DNA from: Oxalobacteraceae bacterium
Lineage (GTDB): Bacteria > Pseudomonadota > Gammaproteobacteria > Burkholderiales > Burkholderiaceae_D
Length of the DNA: 64,000 nt
Reading direction: 5' to 3'
Assembly: GCA_900299005.1 (NCBI GenBank)
Contig: OMID01000025.1
Span: 1-64,000 of the forward strand
This document shows, piece by piece, positions 1-9,944 of this stretch; the stretch's first letter is position 1, and every line of letters begins with the position of its first letter. The position numbers and the translations under genes are program-made. The notes under the pieces are model-generated. The model made no database searches. It was not told where the DNA came from and worked only from the letters and a program-made list of their open reading frames with translations.

Positions 1-2
1 AT

Positions 3-386
3 GTAAACCAGCAGGACAGCGGGCTGTACCAGACCTCCTCGGGCGCGATCGTGCTCGGCACTGCGGGTCAATTCGAGGGTGATACCGCCGGCGATACGGT
101 GACCCTGATGGCATCCAAGACCAAGGGCTGGACGATCCCGGCTGGATCCACTGTGGAAGGTATCGCTATCACCGATGGCGGCAGTCTGGAAGTGTTGACC
201 CTCAAGGGCAAGCAGTACAGTGCGCAGAAATTCGATCCGGAGACAGGCTTCATCAAAGGCAAGGCCTTCATTCTAAAAACAGCGCAGGTCGATGCGCGCG
301 AGTATTACTACGACCTTGATCTGACGGGCGATGGTGAGGTGAGCTTGGTTGGACAAGACAAAATGCCCGTCGGATGGAACGTGTGA
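3..386 (+). CDS. C-terminal part of a surface or secreted protein (5' end outside window)
   Basis: The reading frame is open from base 3 to a TGA at 384-386, giving about 127 residues. An internal GTG at 51 could start translation, but the open frame upstream suggests the gene enters from outside the window. The last part reads DLDLTGDGEVSLVGQD, an acidic EF-hand or dockerin-like loop (D-x-D-x-D-G spacing) of the kind that binds calcium. Before it lies GWTIPAGSTVEGI and a Tyr/Phe-rich stretch, as in C-terminal modules of large extracellular proteins of Gram-negative bacteria. No catalytic motif is visible. The exact family and function are unknown. It stands apart from the minus-strand housekeeping genes that follow. 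Confidence 0.6.
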   Translation, partial: VNQQDSGLYQTSSGAIVLGTAGQFEGDTAGDTVTLMASKTKGWTIPAGSTVEGIAITDGGSLEVLTLKGKQYSAQKFDPETGFIKGKAFILKTAQVDAREYYYDLDLTGDGEVSLVGQDKMPVGWNV

Positions 387-591
387 TTCGTGTGAAATAA
401 AGTAGTCTGACTACGCTGCTCAGCAACTGATAAAAAATTAGCGAACAAACATGCCACCGAGCGGCGACACACGGGCGCTTAGTCTCTGAGGGTCTTGTCG
501 GCATTATGAGCTATGGGTCAATATTGGACTGACCGAATCATGCGCCGAGACCATCCTGGGTGGGCGTTACAAACCCTGCCCTTTAACTCGA

Positions 592-626
592 AAGCCGCCG
601 ATCCCTCGGTTGCGGGACGGCGGCTT
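592..626 (-). terminator. terminator downstream of tRNA-Cys
   Basis: The inverted repeat AAGCCGCCG (592-600) / CGGCGGCTT (618-626) has a 9-bp perfect stem, and TCCC/GGGA can pair inside it. On the minus strand it follows tRNA-Cys within 6 bases. The U-run after it is short (TTTC), so it may be an imperfect intrinsic terminator. Confidence 0.6.
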
Positions 627-631
627 GAATA

Positions 632-705
632 TGGAGGCGGGGGTCGGAATCGAACCGGCGTAGACGGCTTTGCAGGCCGGTGCATAACCACTTTGCTACC
701 CCGCC
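632..705 (-). tRNA. tRNA-Cys (anticodon GCA)
   Basis: The minus strand gives a 74-nt cloverleaf. The acceptor stem GGCGGGG pairs with CCCCGCC, the T-arm contains GGTTCGATTCC, the anticodon loop is CTGCAAA with anticodon GCA, and a genomically encoded CCA ends the gene. It follows tRNA-Gly and pgsA on the same strand, a common betaproteobacterial order. Confidence 0.96.
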
Positions 706-795
706 AAGGATGCGTATTGTAACCGCCTGGACTGCGTTTTACTCGACGCTGCGCAAGGGATGTGAGGCCCTCGTCGCACATTCTTGCGAATGAAA

Positions 796-820
796 AAGGG
801 AAGCTAGTTCAGCTTCCCTT
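796..820 (-). terminator. intrinsic terminator downstream of tRNA-Gly
   Basis: There is a perfect 10-bp stem, AAGGGAAGCT / AGCTTCCCTT, with a 5-nt loop. On the minus strand it is followed by TTT and lies 8 bases after the tRNA-Gly 3' end. Some transcripts must read through or initiate inside if tRNA-Cys is co-transcribed. Confidence 0.75.
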
Positions 821-828
821 GGGTATCC

Positions 829-904
829 TGGAGCGGGAGAAGAGTCTCGAACTCTCGACCTCAACCTTGGCAAGGTTGCGCTCTACCAACTGAGCTACTC
901 CCGC
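829..904 (-). tRNA. tRNA-Gly (anticodon GCC)
   Basis: The minus strand gives a 76-nt cloverleaf. GCGGGAG pairs with CTCCCGC, the D-arm is TAGCTCAGTTGGTAGAGC, the anticodon loop centres on GCC, the T-arm is GAGTTCGAGACTC, and CCA is encoded. It lies 63 bases downstream of pgsA and is probably cut from the same transcript. Confidence 0.97.
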
Positions 905-967
905 GAAAACAGAACCGGGATTATAGAGTACTGACAGGATTTGTCAAGTGCCCGCACGCGGTGTCTG

Positions 968-1549
968 CTAGTCTGCTCCGCGCTTTTCAGAAATGAGCGG
1001 CCAAGCCTTGCGCAGATAATAAAACATGGACCACAGCGTGAGTGCGGCTGCAACCTCGAGCAATCGCTGGCCGATATACAAGGTGTCGATAACGCCCAAT
1101 AGCGGGTACGCATACAGCAGCATCGGTATTGCGACCATTTGGGCGGCCGTTTTTACCTTGCCGACTGAACTGACGGCGACCGATTTGGAAGCCCCGATCT
1201 GTGCCATCCATTCACGCAGCGCCGTGATCGCAATCTCACGCCCGATGATGATGAATGCGACGACGGCATTGGTCCGTCCGAGCTGGAGCAGAAGTAGCAA
1301 TGCACCAGCGACAATGAGCTTGTCGGCCACCGGATCGAGAAACGCACCGAACGATGTTGTCTCATCCCATCGGCGCGCAAGATAGCCATCAAACCAGTCG
1401 GTGACTGCAGCGAGGATAAAGATGGCGGTAGCTGCCAAGCCTTGCTGATAGACCGTCATCCAGTGCGGCGGCAGAAAGAAAACGCCCACCATTAGCGGTA
1501 TCACCGCCATGCGAAGCCAGGTCAGCAAGATGGGAATATTGAAGGGCAT
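968..1549 (-). CDS. pgsA: CDP-diacylglycerol--glycerol-3-phosphate 3-phosphatidyltransferase
   Basis: This inner-membrane enzyme makes phosphatidylglycerol phosphate from CDP-diacylglycerol and glycerol 3-phosphate, the committed step towards phosphatidylglycerol and cardiolipin. The 193 residues carry the CDP-alcohol phosphatidyltransferase signature (D-x2-D-G-x2-A-R-x8-G-x3-D-x3-D), visible as DWFDGYLARRWDETTS followed by FGAFLDPVADKL. Several hydrophobic helices surround it, and the length is usual for the family. It lies downstream of uvrC, with a 220-nt gap that holds a palindrome, and upstream of tRNA-Gly and tRNA-Cys. This neighbourhood is typical of Betaproteobacteria. Confidence 0.96.
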   Translation of the reverse strand: MPFNIPILLTWLRMAVIPLMVGVFFLPPHWMTVYQQGLAATAIFILAAVTDWFDGYLARRWDETTSFGAFLDPVADKLIVAGALLLLLQLGRTNAVVAFIIIGREIAITALREWMAQIGASKSVAVSSVGKVKTAAQMVAIPMLLYAYPLLGVIDTLYIGQRLLEVAAALTLWSMFYYLRKAWPLISEKRGAD

Positions 1550-1586
1550 GCTGTGTTTGTGGGTTGTCCCGGCTTCCCTGCCGGAG

Positions 1587-1605
1587 TGACGCTACTGTAG
1601 CGTCA
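1587..1605. repeat. 19-bp palindrome between uvrC and pgsA
   Basis: TGACGCTAC, a single T, then GTAGCGTCA form a perfect dyad with 9-base arms about a one-base centre, 38 bases upstream of the pgsA start codon. No U-run follows on either strand. It could be an operator or a tight RNA hairpin in the pgsA leader. The remaining sequence from 1606 to 1769 shows nothing I can name. Confidence 0.5.
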
Positions 1606-1769
1606 TTCGTCGCACCGGGAAAGTAGCTGTCACAGCAGGTGGGGGAGTCTGCTTACCCACCCGACGCGGGCGCCCAAGCGACCCTCACCCGCCGATTCGG
1701 GGACAGCTGAGACCGCGCTATCAGGCACCAAGACTGCGGCGCCACGAGGCACGAAGGCTCATCAAGGGG

Positions 1770-3656
1770 CTAATGCAGCTGCCGGTAGATATCCTCAGCC
1801 AGGGCCAGCGAAATACCCTCGACTGAGGCCAGTTCTTCCACGCTGGCGTCAGCGACGCCGCGCAAGCCACCAAAGCGCGCCAGCAGCTTTTGCCGGCGCT
1901 TGGCGCCGATGCCCTCGATCTCCTCCAACCGGGAGACCTGCCTGGACTTTGCACGCTTTGCACGCATGCCGGTGATGGCGAAACGGTGCGCCTCGTCGCG
2001 TATCTGGGCCACCAGCATCAGCGCGGCAGATTCCTTACCCAACTCGAGGGGCGTCCGACCATCGGCGAAGATCAGGGTTTCGAGGCCAACCTTGCGTCCC
2101 TCACCCTTGGCAACGCCCACGATCAGGCTAATGTCCAGTCCCACCTCGGCGAGTACCTGTCGGGCAATCTCGACCTGTCCTTTACCGCCATCGATCAGTA
2201 TCAGATCGGGCAAAATGCCTTCGCCGTTTGCGACTTTTTCGTAGCGGCGGGTCAGCACCTGGCGCATCGCCGCGTAATCATCGCCTGGCGTAATGTCAGC
2301 GATGTTATAGCGGCGGTAGTCCCCCGTCTGCATCTGGTGATGATGAAACACCACGCAGGAGGCTTGTGTCGCCTCGCCCTGGGTATGGCTGATGTCAAAG
2401 CACTCGATACGTAGCGCATCCATATCGGCCACATCCAGGGAGAGCGTATCGACCAGCGCACGAGTTCGCGCTTGTTGCGAGCCCTGCTCGGATAAACGTC
2501 TGGCAAGCGCTATCTCGGCACCTTTGCTGGCCATCTCCAGCCAGTGCCGGCGCTGCTCCTGTGGCTGGAATACCAGATGAATACGATGCCCACACTGTTC
2601 CATCAAGGCGATCATGAGCTCAGGCTCATCAAATTCGACATTGAGGATCAGTGTCGAGGGGATGAATTTGTCGACATAATGCTGCGCGAGGAAGGCCTTC
2701 AGTACCTCGGGTGCCATTGAGCCATCACCGGCGACCATCTCGACATGGGCAGGAAAATACGCCCTGTCCCCCAGATGCCGTCCGCCACGCACCATCGCAA
2801 GATTAACGCATGCGTGCCCGCCCTGTACGACAACAGCGATAATGTCGATATCTACATCACCGATGGTTTCCATACTCTGCTGATGCAGCACACGCGAGAG
2901 TGCCGTTATCTGATTGCGCACGATGGCAGCCTGTTCAAACTTGAGCTCGGCCGCATAGGCATGCATTGTGGCTTCCAGTGTTTCCATCAGCTCGGTCTGA
3001 CGACCGCGCAAGAACTGCGCCGCATTCTCCACATCGACGGCGTAATCGTCCTTCGATATCAGGTTCACGCAGGGGCCACTGCAGCGATTGATCTGGTGCA
3101 GCAGACAAGGACGAGTCCGGTTTTGAAAGACAGAATCTTCGCAAGTACGCAATAAAAAGATTTTCTGGAGGATTTGTATCGATTCCTTGACTGCCCACGC
3201 ACTGGGGAAAGGTCCAAAATACTGATTTTTTTTGTCGACTGCGCCACGGTAGTAAGACATCCTGGGAAAAGCGCCTGAGGAGAGCTTCAGATAAGGATAA
3301 GATTTGTCATCACGGAAAAGAATATTGAATCGCGGCTGTTGCGTCTTAATCAGGTTATTTTCCAGCAGCAGCGCTTCGGCCTCGCTACGGGTCACCGTGG
3401 TTTCAAGTCGCACGATACGCTCTACCATCATCGCCGTACGCGGACTGGCAAGCGTCTTTTGGAAATAACTTGAGACGCGCTTTTTCAGGTCGCGCGCCTT
3501 GCCTACATAAAGCAGTTTGTCTTGCGCATCAAAATAGCGATAAACCCCGGGTAAATTCGGAAGCTGGGCAACGTCTTCCAGCAACGCCGCGCGCTGCCGA
3601 TCTTTGTGCTTGTCTGCTTCTTCTGCAGATCGTTGGCGAGCATCCTTTCCGGTCAT
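1770..3656 (-). CDS. uvrC: UvrABC excinuclease subunit C
   Basis: UvrC makes both incisions in nucleotide excision repair after UvrA and UvrB have located the damage. The 628-residue protein has the N-terminal GIY-YIG nuclease domain ([20 protein letters not shown], about residues 34-55), then a UVR helical segment (about 210-260), the RNase H-like C-terminal nuclease core ([13 protein letters not shown]), and a terminal helix-hairpin-helix region ([20 protein letters not shown]). The length is normal for the family. The ATG at 3656 sits 29 bases after nagZ. It is probably co-transcribed from the nagZ side and followed by pgsA. Confidence 0.98.
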   Translation of the reverse strand: MTGKDARQRSAEEADKHKDRQRAALLEDVAQLPNLPGVYRYFDAQDKLLYVGKARDLKKRVSSYFQKTLASPRTAMMVERIVRLETTVTRSEAEALLLENNLIKTQQPRFNILFRDDKSYPYLKLSSGAFPRMSYYRGAVDKKNQYFGPFPSAWAVKESIQILQKIFLLRTCEDSVFQNRTRPCLLHQINRCSGPCVNLISKDDYAVDVENAAQFLRGRQTELMETLEATMHAYAAELKFEQAAIVRNQITALSRVLHQQSMETIGDVDIDIIAVVVQGGHACVNLAMVRGGRHLGDRAYFPAHVEMVAGDGSMAPEVLKAFLAQHYVDKFIPSTLILNVEFDEPELMIALMEQCGHRIHLVFQPQEQRRHWLEMASKGAEIALARRLSEQGSQQARTRALVDTLSLDVADMDALRIECFDISHTQGEATQASCVVFHHHQMQTGDYRRYNIADITPGDDYAAMRQVLTRRYEKVANGEGILPDLILIDGGKGQVEIARQVLAEVGLDISLIVGVAKGEGRKVGLETLIFADGRTPLELGKESAALMLVAQIRDEAHRFAITGMRAKRAKSRQVSRLEEIEGIGAKRRQKLLARFGGLRGVADASVEELASVEGISLALAEDIYRQLH

Positions 3657-3685
3657 GATCGAGAGGGATATTGTTGTGGGAATCG

Positions 3686-4732
3686 CTATGAAATTAACGC
3701 CACCTGCTCTCTTGCCGACCGATAAGCCCGCTCTTGCTGAAGACGGTCCCAGTCTTTCCCGGGAGTTACCGGCACCAATGCAGCGATGCGCTCGGCCGAT
3801 CGCGCCAGGTCGATAGCATGCGATGTCTCCAGACCCGCCAGTAACTGGTCTGCTTTATCGGGTGAATTACAGATCAGCACCATGTCGCAACCAGCGGACA
3901 ATGCGGCGTGCGCACCATCGACCACGTTACCTGCAACACTGGCACCCTCCATCGATAAATCATCACTGAAGATCACACCCTCGAAACCCATTTTTTCCCG
4001 AAGGACCGATAGCCATTTTTTGGAAAATCCAGCAGGATGCGCATCGAATTCAGGATAGATCACGTGAGCCGGCATGACTCCCGACAGGCTCATGCCCAAC
4101 CAGCCATAGGGTGCCGCATCTTCGGCAATGATTTCTTTGCTCTTGCGTTCATCGACTGGGATAGCCACATGAGAATCAGCTTCGGCAAAACCGTGTCCCG
4201 GGAAATGTTTACCGCAATTGGCCATCCCCGCGAGCGCCAGTCCGTGATTCAGACTTTTGGCCAGCAGGGTGACCACGCGCGGATCGCGATGAAAAGCGCG
4301 GTCGCCAATGACCTCAGATTGACCGTAGTCGAGATCAAGCACCGGCGTGAATGACAGATCAACGCCGCAGGCACGCAACTCTGCCGCCAGCACATAGCCG
4401 ACCGCCGTCGCCACCTTGCAGGATTCAAGCACATCCTTGTCCCACAGCTCGCCTAGCTTGCGCATTGCGGGCAAGCGCGTAAATCCATCGCTGCGGAATC
4501 GCTGCACCCGACCGCCTTCGTGATCGACCGCAATCAGTACCCCGGGCCGAGCATCGTGGATCGATCGACATAGCTCAACCAGTTGCGAGCGGTTGGCATA
4601 ATTACGCGCAAACAGGATGACGCCGCCCGTCAAGGGGTGACGTATCCGACGCCGGTCATCATCATTGAGCACCGTGCCGACCACGTCGAGCATCACAGGG
4701 CCAAGCGGCCTGGCCTGGACGGGTTTGTTCAT
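3686..4732 (-). CDS. nagZ: beta-N-acetylhexosaminidase NagZ
   Basis: This cytoplasmic family 3 glycoside hydrolase removes N-acetylglucosamine from anhydro-muropeptides during peptidoglycan recycling. The 348 residues contain [11 protein letters not shown], the [14 protein letters not shown] motif that carries the flexible loop with the catalytic Asp-His pair, and [11 protein letters not shown], which holds the nucleophile aspartate. The length matches other NagZ proteins. The start overlaps the acpS stop by 4 bases (ATGA), which indicates translational coupling in the pdxJ-acpS-nagZ-uvrC cluster. Confidence 0.97.
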   Translation of the reverse strand: MNKPVQARPLGPVMLDVVGTVLNDDDRRRIRHPLTGGVILFARNYANRSQLVELCRSIHDARPGVLIAVDHEGGRVQRFRSDGFTRLPAMRKLGELWDKDVLESCKVATAVGYVLAAELRACGVDLSFTPVLDLDYGQSEVIGDRAFHRDPRVVTLLAKSLNHGLALAGMANCGKHFPGHGFAEADSHVAIPVDERKSKEIIAEDAAPYGWLGMSLSGVMPAHVIYPEFDAHPAGFSKKWLSVLREKMGFEGVIFSDDLSMEGASVAGNVVDGAHAALSAGCDMVLICNSPDKADQLLAGLETSHAIDLARSAERIAALVPVTPGKDWDRLQQERAYRSAREQVALIS

Positions 4733-5121
4733 ATCTTCTCCACGATTACGAAAGCGACGGCGTATTCTGCCTCATCGGTGAGGGAGACTTGTGCCGAGAG
4801 CCCATGCTGTTGCATGAACTCGCTCAGTGCACCACTGGTCACGACGATAGGCTTGCCGCTGGGCGCATTAAGGAATTGTGCCGCGCGCCAGGTCATGGGC
4901 ATGCGCATGCCCAAGCCGATAGCCTTGGAAAATGCTTCCTTGGCTGCGAAACGTGTCGCCAGAAAGCGCACGCCACGCACCTCGACTTTCTGCTTGCGGC
5001 GCAGGTATTTTTCCATTTCCTGCGGGCCAAGAATTTTTTCGGCAAAGCGGTCGCCGTACCTTGACAGCGCAGCGGCTATCCGGTCAATGCGAATGATGTC
5101 AGTCCCTATGCCAGAAACCAT
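4729..5121 (-). CDS. acpS: holo-[acyl-carrier-protein] synthase
   Basis: AcpS moves 4'-phosphopantetheine from coenzyme A to the serine of acyl carrier protein (here acpP at 18.2 kb). The 130 residues show the two family signatures: [14 protein letters not shown] near the N-terminus, with the metal-binding aspartate, and [13 protein letters not shown] in the middle, with the Glu/Lys pair. It lies 15 bases after pdxJ and overlaps nagZ. The pdxJ-acpS pairing is widespread in Proteobacteria. Confidence 0.96.
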   Translation of the reverse strand: MVSGIGTDIIRIDRIAAALSRYGDRFAEKILGPQEMEKYLRRKQKVEVRGVRFLATRFAAKEAFSKAIGLGMRMPMTWRAAQFLNAPSGKPIVVTSGALSEFMQQHGLSAQVSLTDEAEYAVAFVIVEKI

Positions 5122-5136
5122 GACTTTGACCGTGCC

Positions 5137-5901
5137 CTACCCTCGGCTTGCCTGAACACGCGAACGCACCATGATGGCTTTCATCTCACGTATCGCATTG
5201 GCCCAGCCGACGAAGATCGCATGAGCCACAATCGCGTGCCCGATGTTGAGCTCGGCAATATCGGGTATCGCGGCAATGGCCTGTACATTCGTGTAATGCA
5301 AGCCATGACCGGCATTGACTTTCAGGCCCTGCTGCACGCCGGTAGCCACTGCGCGGCGAATGCGCTCGAATTCTTTTTGCTGCTCATCCCCCTCGGTGTC
5401 AGCATAGCGACCGGTATGGAGCTCGATGACAGGCGCGCCCGCCTCGGTAGAGGCTTTGATCTGCTCGTCATCGGCATCGATGAATAGCGAGACACGAATA
5501 TCGTGGCGGGTAAGCATATCGATAGCGGCGCGCACCTCGTCGAAATGCCGAATGACATCCAATCCTCCCTCGGTGGTTACTTCCTCTCGACGCTCGGGCA
5601 CCAGACAGACATCGTGCGGACGTATGCGGCAGGCGATCGCGACCATTTCCTCTGTGACTGCAGATTCCAGATTCATCCGGGTCATGATCTTCGGACGAAT
5701 TGCCTCCAGATCGGCATCGCGGATGTGGCGCCGATCTTCGCGCAGGTGCAGCGTGATGGCGTCTGCGCCTGCCTGCTCGGCCAGCACCGCGGCCTCGACC
5801 GGATCAGGGTATGCGGTACCTCTTGCATTGCGCAGCGTGGCCACATGATCGATATTGACGCCGAGATCGATGACCTGGCCGTGGGGATGAATGAAGCTCA
5901 T
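5137..5901 (-). CDS. pdxJ: pyridoxine 5'-phosphate synthase
   Basis: PdxJ condenses 1-deoxyxylulose 5-phosphate with 3-amino-2-oxopropyl phosphate to make pyridoxine 5'-phosphate, the last ring-forming step of the DXP-dependent vitamin B6 pathway. The 254-residue TIM-barrel protein begins with the conserved [16 protein letters not shown], then [19 protein letters not shown] and [11 protein letters not shown], all typical of the family. The N-terminal extension [12 protein letters not shown] is slightly longer than in E. coli. It follows recO by 34 bases and precedes acpS. Confidence 0.97.
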   Translation of the reverse strand: MSFIHPHGQVIDLGVNIDHVATLRNARGTAYPDPVEAAVLAEQAGADAITLHLREDRRHIRDADLEAIRPKIMTRMNLESAVTEEMVAIACRIRPHDVCLVPERREEVTTEGGLDVIRHFDEVRAAIDMLTRHDIRVSLFIDADDEQIKASTEAGAPVIELHTGRYADTEGDEQQKEFERIRRAVATGVQQGLKVNAGHGLHYTNVQAIAAIPDIAELNIGHAIVAHAIFVGWANAIREMKAIMVRSRVQASRG

Positions 5902-5935
5902 GTCGGTTATTGTTAAGAGATCGCGATCAGCGTGA

Positions 5936-6742
5936 TTACAAATGCAACAGATCGATCAGGATCTGCCTCGTGTTCAGGGGTATTCCGTTCAGATGATACG
6001 ACAACAGATAGCGCATCAGGACCTTGCTTTGCTGTTGGGTGGTGACATCGCTGTAGTCAACCGCTTGCATGTCAATCAGGGTCTTGCCATTAACAACCGG
6101 CACTGTGTCACTTGCAAAGGCCTCACGAGGCCCCTGCTCCGGATCGATTACATAGAACCGATCTGGCTTGACGGTTTCCCCTGTGGTGACCACAGTGGTC
6201 AGCGATGCAGCAACACCCGTCTCACGCAGTAAGGCAAGTTCGAACTGGCGAAGTACGATGGCGGCTGGCTCGTCATGCCCTAGCTGGTTCAGCGCGGATA
6301 CATAGTGATCAAACAGCGCCGGGTGCGGATCATCGCGGGCGAGCAGCTTCACCATCAGCTCATTGAGATAAAAACCGCACAGCAGCGCTGAGCGCTCTAG
6401 TGGCAACAAACCACCCACCCACTCGGCCGTGGTCAAGGTTCGTACCTCTGACTTACCCGCCCAACCCAGCTGCAGTGGCTGAAAAGTCTGAAGGACACCG
6501 CGCAACTGCGAGTGCGGCCGCTTCGCCCCTTTGGCAATCAGCGGTACACGCCCATGGTCGCGCGAAAAGACATCGACTATCAGGCTGGTTTCTTTGTATG
6601 GATAACTATGCAGGACAAACGCTGGCTGGCTGACGACACGATGCTCACGCTCGGCCAGACGCGCGCGCCCGACCTTAGCATCAGCGCGACGGGCCTCTTG
6701 GGCGGATTCAGTCGGGGCGGCGAAAGTGAGAGGCACGTTCAT
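5936..6742 (-). CDS. recO: DNA repair protein RecO
   Basis: RecO, with RecR, loads RecA on SSB-coated gaps and anneals complementary strands. The protein has the N-terminal OB-fold segment ([20 protein letters not shown], then [19 protein letters not shown]) and a helical C-terminal domain. The open frame extends to 6850, but that would overlap era by 89 bases. I chose the ATG at 6742, which leaves 19 bases after the era stop and gives 268 residues. Another ATG at 6796 is possible. None of these starts has a strong ribosome-binding site. It sits in the usual rnc-era-recO-pdxJ order. Confidence 0.92.
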   Translation of the reverse strand: MNVPLTFAAPTESAQEARRADAKVGRARLAEREHRVVSQPAFVLHSYPYKETSLIVDVFSRDHGRVPLIAKGAKRPHSQLRGVLQTFQPLQLGWAGKSEVRTLTTAEWVGGLLPLERSALLCGFYLNELMVKLLARDDPHPALFDHYVSALNQLGHDEPAAIVLRQFELALLRETGVAASLTTVVTTGETVKPDRFYVIDPEQGPREAFASDTVPVVNGKTLIDMQAVDYSDVTTQQQSKVLMRYLLSYHLNGIPLNTRQILIDLLHL

Positions 6743-6761
6743 GGCGGCAGCCTGGACAGCT

Positions 6762-7664
6762 TTATTCGTAGCCGTAGGCGCGCAGGCCGGCTTCATTATC
6801 TGCCCAGCCGGATTTGACTTTGACCCATATTTCGAGATAGACAGGTCCATCGAACAGTTTTTCCATGTCCAGTCGCGACTGGGTGGAAATTGCTTTCAAC
6901 CGCTCGCCCTGATGGCCGATCAACATCGCCTTGTGCGCATCGCGTCCTACGAGGATGGCAGCAAAAATACGTCGCAACCGGCCTTCCTGCTCGAATTTTT
7001 CTATGACGACCGTGCTGGTGTAGGGTAGTTCATCACCGACGAACCGAAAGACTTTTTCGCGCACGATTTCGGCGGCGAGAAAGCGTTCGCTGCGATCGGT
7101 GATGTCATCCTCGCCAAATACGGCCTCGCCGAGAGGAAGATGACTTCGTATTTCTGTCTCCAGACGGTCCAGCTGAAAACCCTGGCGCGCCGAGACCGGC
7201 ACAATCGCCGCAAAATCGCGTCGCAGCGCGATCTGTTGGGCGTAATTCATCAGCGCCGCCTTGTCTTTCAGCTTGTCCGATTTGTTGATCACGAGGATGA
7301 CGGGAAACGCTTCGGGCAGGAGGTCGAGCACCTTCGCATCGGCATCGCTCCAGATGCCCGCCTCCACCACGAACAGCACGATATCGGCAGCCGTGAGTGT
7401 GTTGCTCACTGTCCGGTTCAATGTCTTGTTGAGTGCATTGTTATGCCGGGTCTGAAAACCAGGCGTATCCACGTAGATGAACTGCGCATGCTCCCGTGTC
7501 TGTATGCCAGTGATCCGGTGACGGGTTGTTTGCGCCTTGCGCGAGGTAATGCTGACCTTGGCTCCGATCAGCTTGTTCATCAGCGTGGATTTGCCCACGT
7601 TCGGTCGACCCACGATAGCGATGTAACCGCAACGAAAATCAGTGGCTGCCGTATCGTCTGTCAT
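6762..7664 (-). CDS. era: GTPase Era
   Basis: Era binds the 3' end of 16S rRNA and acts in 30S maturation. The 300 residues contain G1 GRPNVGKS (19-26), G3 DTPG (66-69) and G4 NKSD (127-130), followed by the C-terminal KH domain with [15 protein letters not shown]-type ending. The start codon overlaps the rnc stop by 4 bases, so the RNase III that processes rRNA and this assembly GTPase are translationally coupled. Confidence 0.98.
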   Translation of the reverse strand: MTDDTAATDFRCGYIAIVGRPNVGKSTLMNKLIGAKVSITSRKAQTTRHRITGIQTREHAQFIYVDTPGFQTRHNNALNKTLNRTVSNTLTAADIVLFVVEAGIWSDADAKVLDLLPEAFPVILVINKSDKLKDKAALMNYAQQIALRRDFAAIVPVSARQGFQLDRLETEIRSHLPLGEAVFGEDDITDRSERFLAAEIVREKVFRFVGDELPYTSTVVIEKFEQEGRLRRIFAAILVGRDAHKAMLIGHQGERLKAISTQSRLDMEKLFDGPVYLEIWVKVKSGWADNEAGLRAYGYE

Positions 7665-8587
7665 GCAGATTTGCTGTCGTCTGGCGTTGCGTCATCGGCA
7701 TCAAGCAACAACTCCTCCTGCTCACGCAAGATCGACATGCGCGCTGGTTTCCCCCGCTCCGATTTGCCCTGCTTTTCGGCTCGAGCCTCGCGGGAGTTGG
7801 CAGACTCCGGCGCATCCGGCTGGAACGTGGCAATACCCGCCAGCTTGAGCTGCGTGGTACGCTGCCGCGTTTTTCTGGGCACCGAAGGTGACTTGACCAA
7901 GGCATGCTGTACTGCCTCGAGTGCCAGCTTGGCTGCTGCCTGCTCGCCCGCGCGACGACTGCCGCCAGCCCCAAAAACCTGAATGTCGAGCTTGGGAATC
8001 AGACACTCGATCTCGAACTCCTGATTATGCGCGGCACCGTGGGTAGCCACCACGTTGTATTGCGGCAGCGGGATTTTTTTGCCCTGCAAATACTCCTGCA
8101 ACAGGGTCTTGGCATCTTTCCCCAGCGTGCGCGGATCGACAATCTCAAGGATAGGTTCGTAGAGCGTGCTGATGACGGCGTAAGCTGCATCAAAGCCGGC
8201 ATCGAGATAGATCGCCCCGAACAAGGCTTCGAGCGTATCCGCGAGAATGGACGGACGACGAAAACCACCGGATTTGAGTTCGCCCTCACCCAGCCGCAGG
8301 CACTGCGAGAGCTCGAGTCTTTGTGCGACTTCGTAGAGTGATTGCTGCTTGACGAGATTGGCGCGCAACCTTGAGAGATCACCTTCGTCAATCTTGTTAT
8401 AACGATGGAACAACAGAGAAGCGATCACGCAGTTGAGCACCGAATCGCCAAGGAATTCAAGACGCTCGTTGTGCAAACTGCTGTGACTGCGATGGGTAAG
8501 TGCCTGCTGCAGCAACGCAGTGTTGCTGAACGTGTGGCCCAGCCGGCTTTGCAATAAATTAATATCCATTGGCAGCACCGAGGTCAT
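7661..8587 (-). CDS. rnc: ribonuclease III
   Basis: This double-strand-specific endoribonuclease processes rRNA precursors. The catalytic signature [13 protein letters not shown] is at about residues 40-52. A second acidic cluster ([12 protein letters not shown]) and a double-stranded RNA-binding domain ([13 protein letters not shown] through [18 protein letters not shown]) follow. At 308 residues it is longer than the 226 of E. coli. The extra 75 or so residues after the dsRBD are charged, low in hydrophobics and probably unstructured, as in many Burkholderiales. The start overlaps the DUF4845 gene by 4 bases. Confidence 0.97.
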   Translation of the reverse strand: MTSVLPMDINLLQSRLGHTFSNTALLQQALTHRSHSSLHNERLEFLGDSVLNCVIASLLFHRYNKIDEGDLSRLRANLVKQQSLYEVAQRLELSQCLRLGEGELKSGGFRRPSILADTLEALFGAIYLDAGFDAAYAVISTLYEPILEIVDPRTLGKDAKTLLQEYLQGKKIPLPQYNVVATHGAAHNQEFEIECLIPKLDIQVFGAGGSRRAGEQAAAKLALEAVQHALVKSPSVPRKTRQRTTQLKLAGIATFQPDAPESANSREARAEKQGKSERGKPARMSILREQEELLLDADDATPDDSKSA

Positions 8588-9000
8588 TTGGCAGGATGGT
8601 TGACAGACTCGCGCTCGCCGTCTTTGGGTCCTTGATAGGCAATGACAAGGCTGGCCGGACCACTCAGCGGTATACGCTTTTCGTAGGCAAAGCTGACTTT
8701 CATCGCGTCGCCCGTTCCCTCAATCAGCAGATCTTTGCCCTGCACTGACTCGATGTAGGCGACGGCGGCCAGCCTGTCATAAGCAGCCCGCATCTCCGAT
8801 GGCGTGGCAGACACGGCCAACGCGGCCCGGATTGCTTTCTCGATGGCCCAGTACTCGAACATGCTGGGCCCGACTCTGATCATCAGCAAGCCAACAACGC
8901 CGAATACCACCAGCGTGGACAAAAAACCGATCAGCGAAAAACCTCGCATGCTGAAGTCCGGTGGCGGGGCGGGTAAATCACTCCAGACCGCCGCGCTCAT
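8584..9000 (-). CDS. DUF4845 membrane protein
   Basis: A 138-residue protein with one N-terminal transmembrane segment ([20 protein letters not shown], about residues 22-41), followed by a small periplasmic domain with the pattern [14 protein letters not shown]. This matches the DUF4845 family that lies between lepB and rnc in Beta- and Gammaproteobacteria. The fold is pilin-like in appearance, but no function is established that I know of. It overlaps both neighbours by 4 bases, so it belongs firmly to the lepA-lepB-rnc-era operon. Confidence 0.9.
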   Translation of the reverse strand: MSAAVWSDLPAPPPDFSMRGFSLIGFLSTLVVFGVVGLLMIRVGPSMFEYWAIEKAIRAALAVSATPSEMRAAYDRLAAVAYIESVQGKDLLIEGTGDAMKVSFAYEKRIPLSGPASLVIAYQGPKDGERESVNHPAK

Positions 9001-9908
9001 TGGAAACTTCCTATGCGCTTGAGATTGCCCAGATTCATCCAGACGAAAAATGCCTTTCCGACAATATTTTCATCCGGAACAAAGCCCCAGTAGCGAGAAT
9101 CCAAACTGTTATCCCGATTATCGCCCATCATCAAATAATGTCCAGCCGGCACCGTGCACTCGAAACCTTCAAGGTTATAGCGGCATAGTTCATGCTGAGG
9201 AAAAGCATCTGGACTGGCGACGTAGCCGGGTACCCGATCATCGTTGAGGATCTCGTGCGGAACACCCGTTAAGGCTTCGCGGTAGTGGCTGAAATAGCTG
9301 AGGCGCTCTTCATCCAGATAATCAGGTAGCTTCTCGTAAGACAGCTCCTGGCCATTGACAAATAAACGTTTGTTTCTGTACATGATTTTATCTCCCGGGA
9401 TGCCAACCACTCGCTTGATGTAGTCGAGTGAAGGATCCTTCGGGAATTTAAACACCATCACATCACCACGTTTAGGATTGTTAATGGAAACGATTTTTTT
9501 ATTAACAATTGGCAGTCGGATGCCATAGGTGTACTTATTTACCAGTATCAGGTCACCGATCTGCAAGGTCGGCACCATGGAACTGGACGGAATTTTGAAC
9601 GGTTCGAACAAAAACGATCTGAAAAGAAATACTGCAGCAATGACTGGGAAGAAGCTGCCGGTGTAGGCAACCCAGGTCGGCTGGCGCTCGAGTTCGGCAA
9701 CGAGCTGCGCGCGGGCGATGGGATCGGGCTTGACACCATTCTCAGTCAGGCGGGCGCTCCGTGCATCAAACGCTTCGAGCGCCTCGAGCGCCTCGCGACG
9801 CCGTGTTGGCGCGAGATAGAACCGATCCAGTGTCCAGACAATACCGGTGCCCAGAGTCAGGAGAAAGAGGATGAGCGCGAAATTACCGAGGATGGATTGC
9901 AAAGTCAT
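8997..9908 (-). CDS. lepB: signal peptidase I
   Basis: LepB cleaves signal peptides from exported proteins on the outer face of the inner membrane. The 303 residues begin with a transmembrane helix (ILGNFALILFLLTLGTGIVW), then a basic cytoplasmic loop and a second hydrophobic segment (SFFPVIAAVFLFRSFLFEPF). The catalytic serine lies in IPSSSMVPTLQIGDLILV, the lysine region in DYIKRVVGIPGDKI, and box E in GDNRDNSLDSRYWGFV. It lies 36 bases downstream of lepA, the usual arrangement. Confidence 0.98.
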   Translation of the reverse strand: MTLQSILGNFALILFLLTLGTGIVWTLDRFYLAPTRRREALEALEAFDARSARLTENGVKPDPIARAQLVAELERQPTWVAYTGSFFPVIAAVFLFRSFLFEPFKIPSSSMVPTLQIGDLILVNKYTYGIRLPIVNKKIVSINNPKRGDVMVFKFPKDPSLDYIKRVVGIPGDKIMYRNKRLFVNGQELSYEKLPDYLDEERLSYFSHYREALTGVPHEILNDDRVPGYVASPDAFPQHELCRYNLEGFECTVPAGHYLMMGDNRDNSLDSRYWGFVPDENIVGKAFFVWMNLGNLKRIGSFQ

Positions 9909-9944
9909 GGTGGTATTGATTGAATTTATCGGAACAGGCTGCGT

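Noticed and set aside
7140-7982. 280-codon plus-strand frame across era and rnc
   Set aside because: Spans two well-supported overlapping genes on the other strand; no family match.
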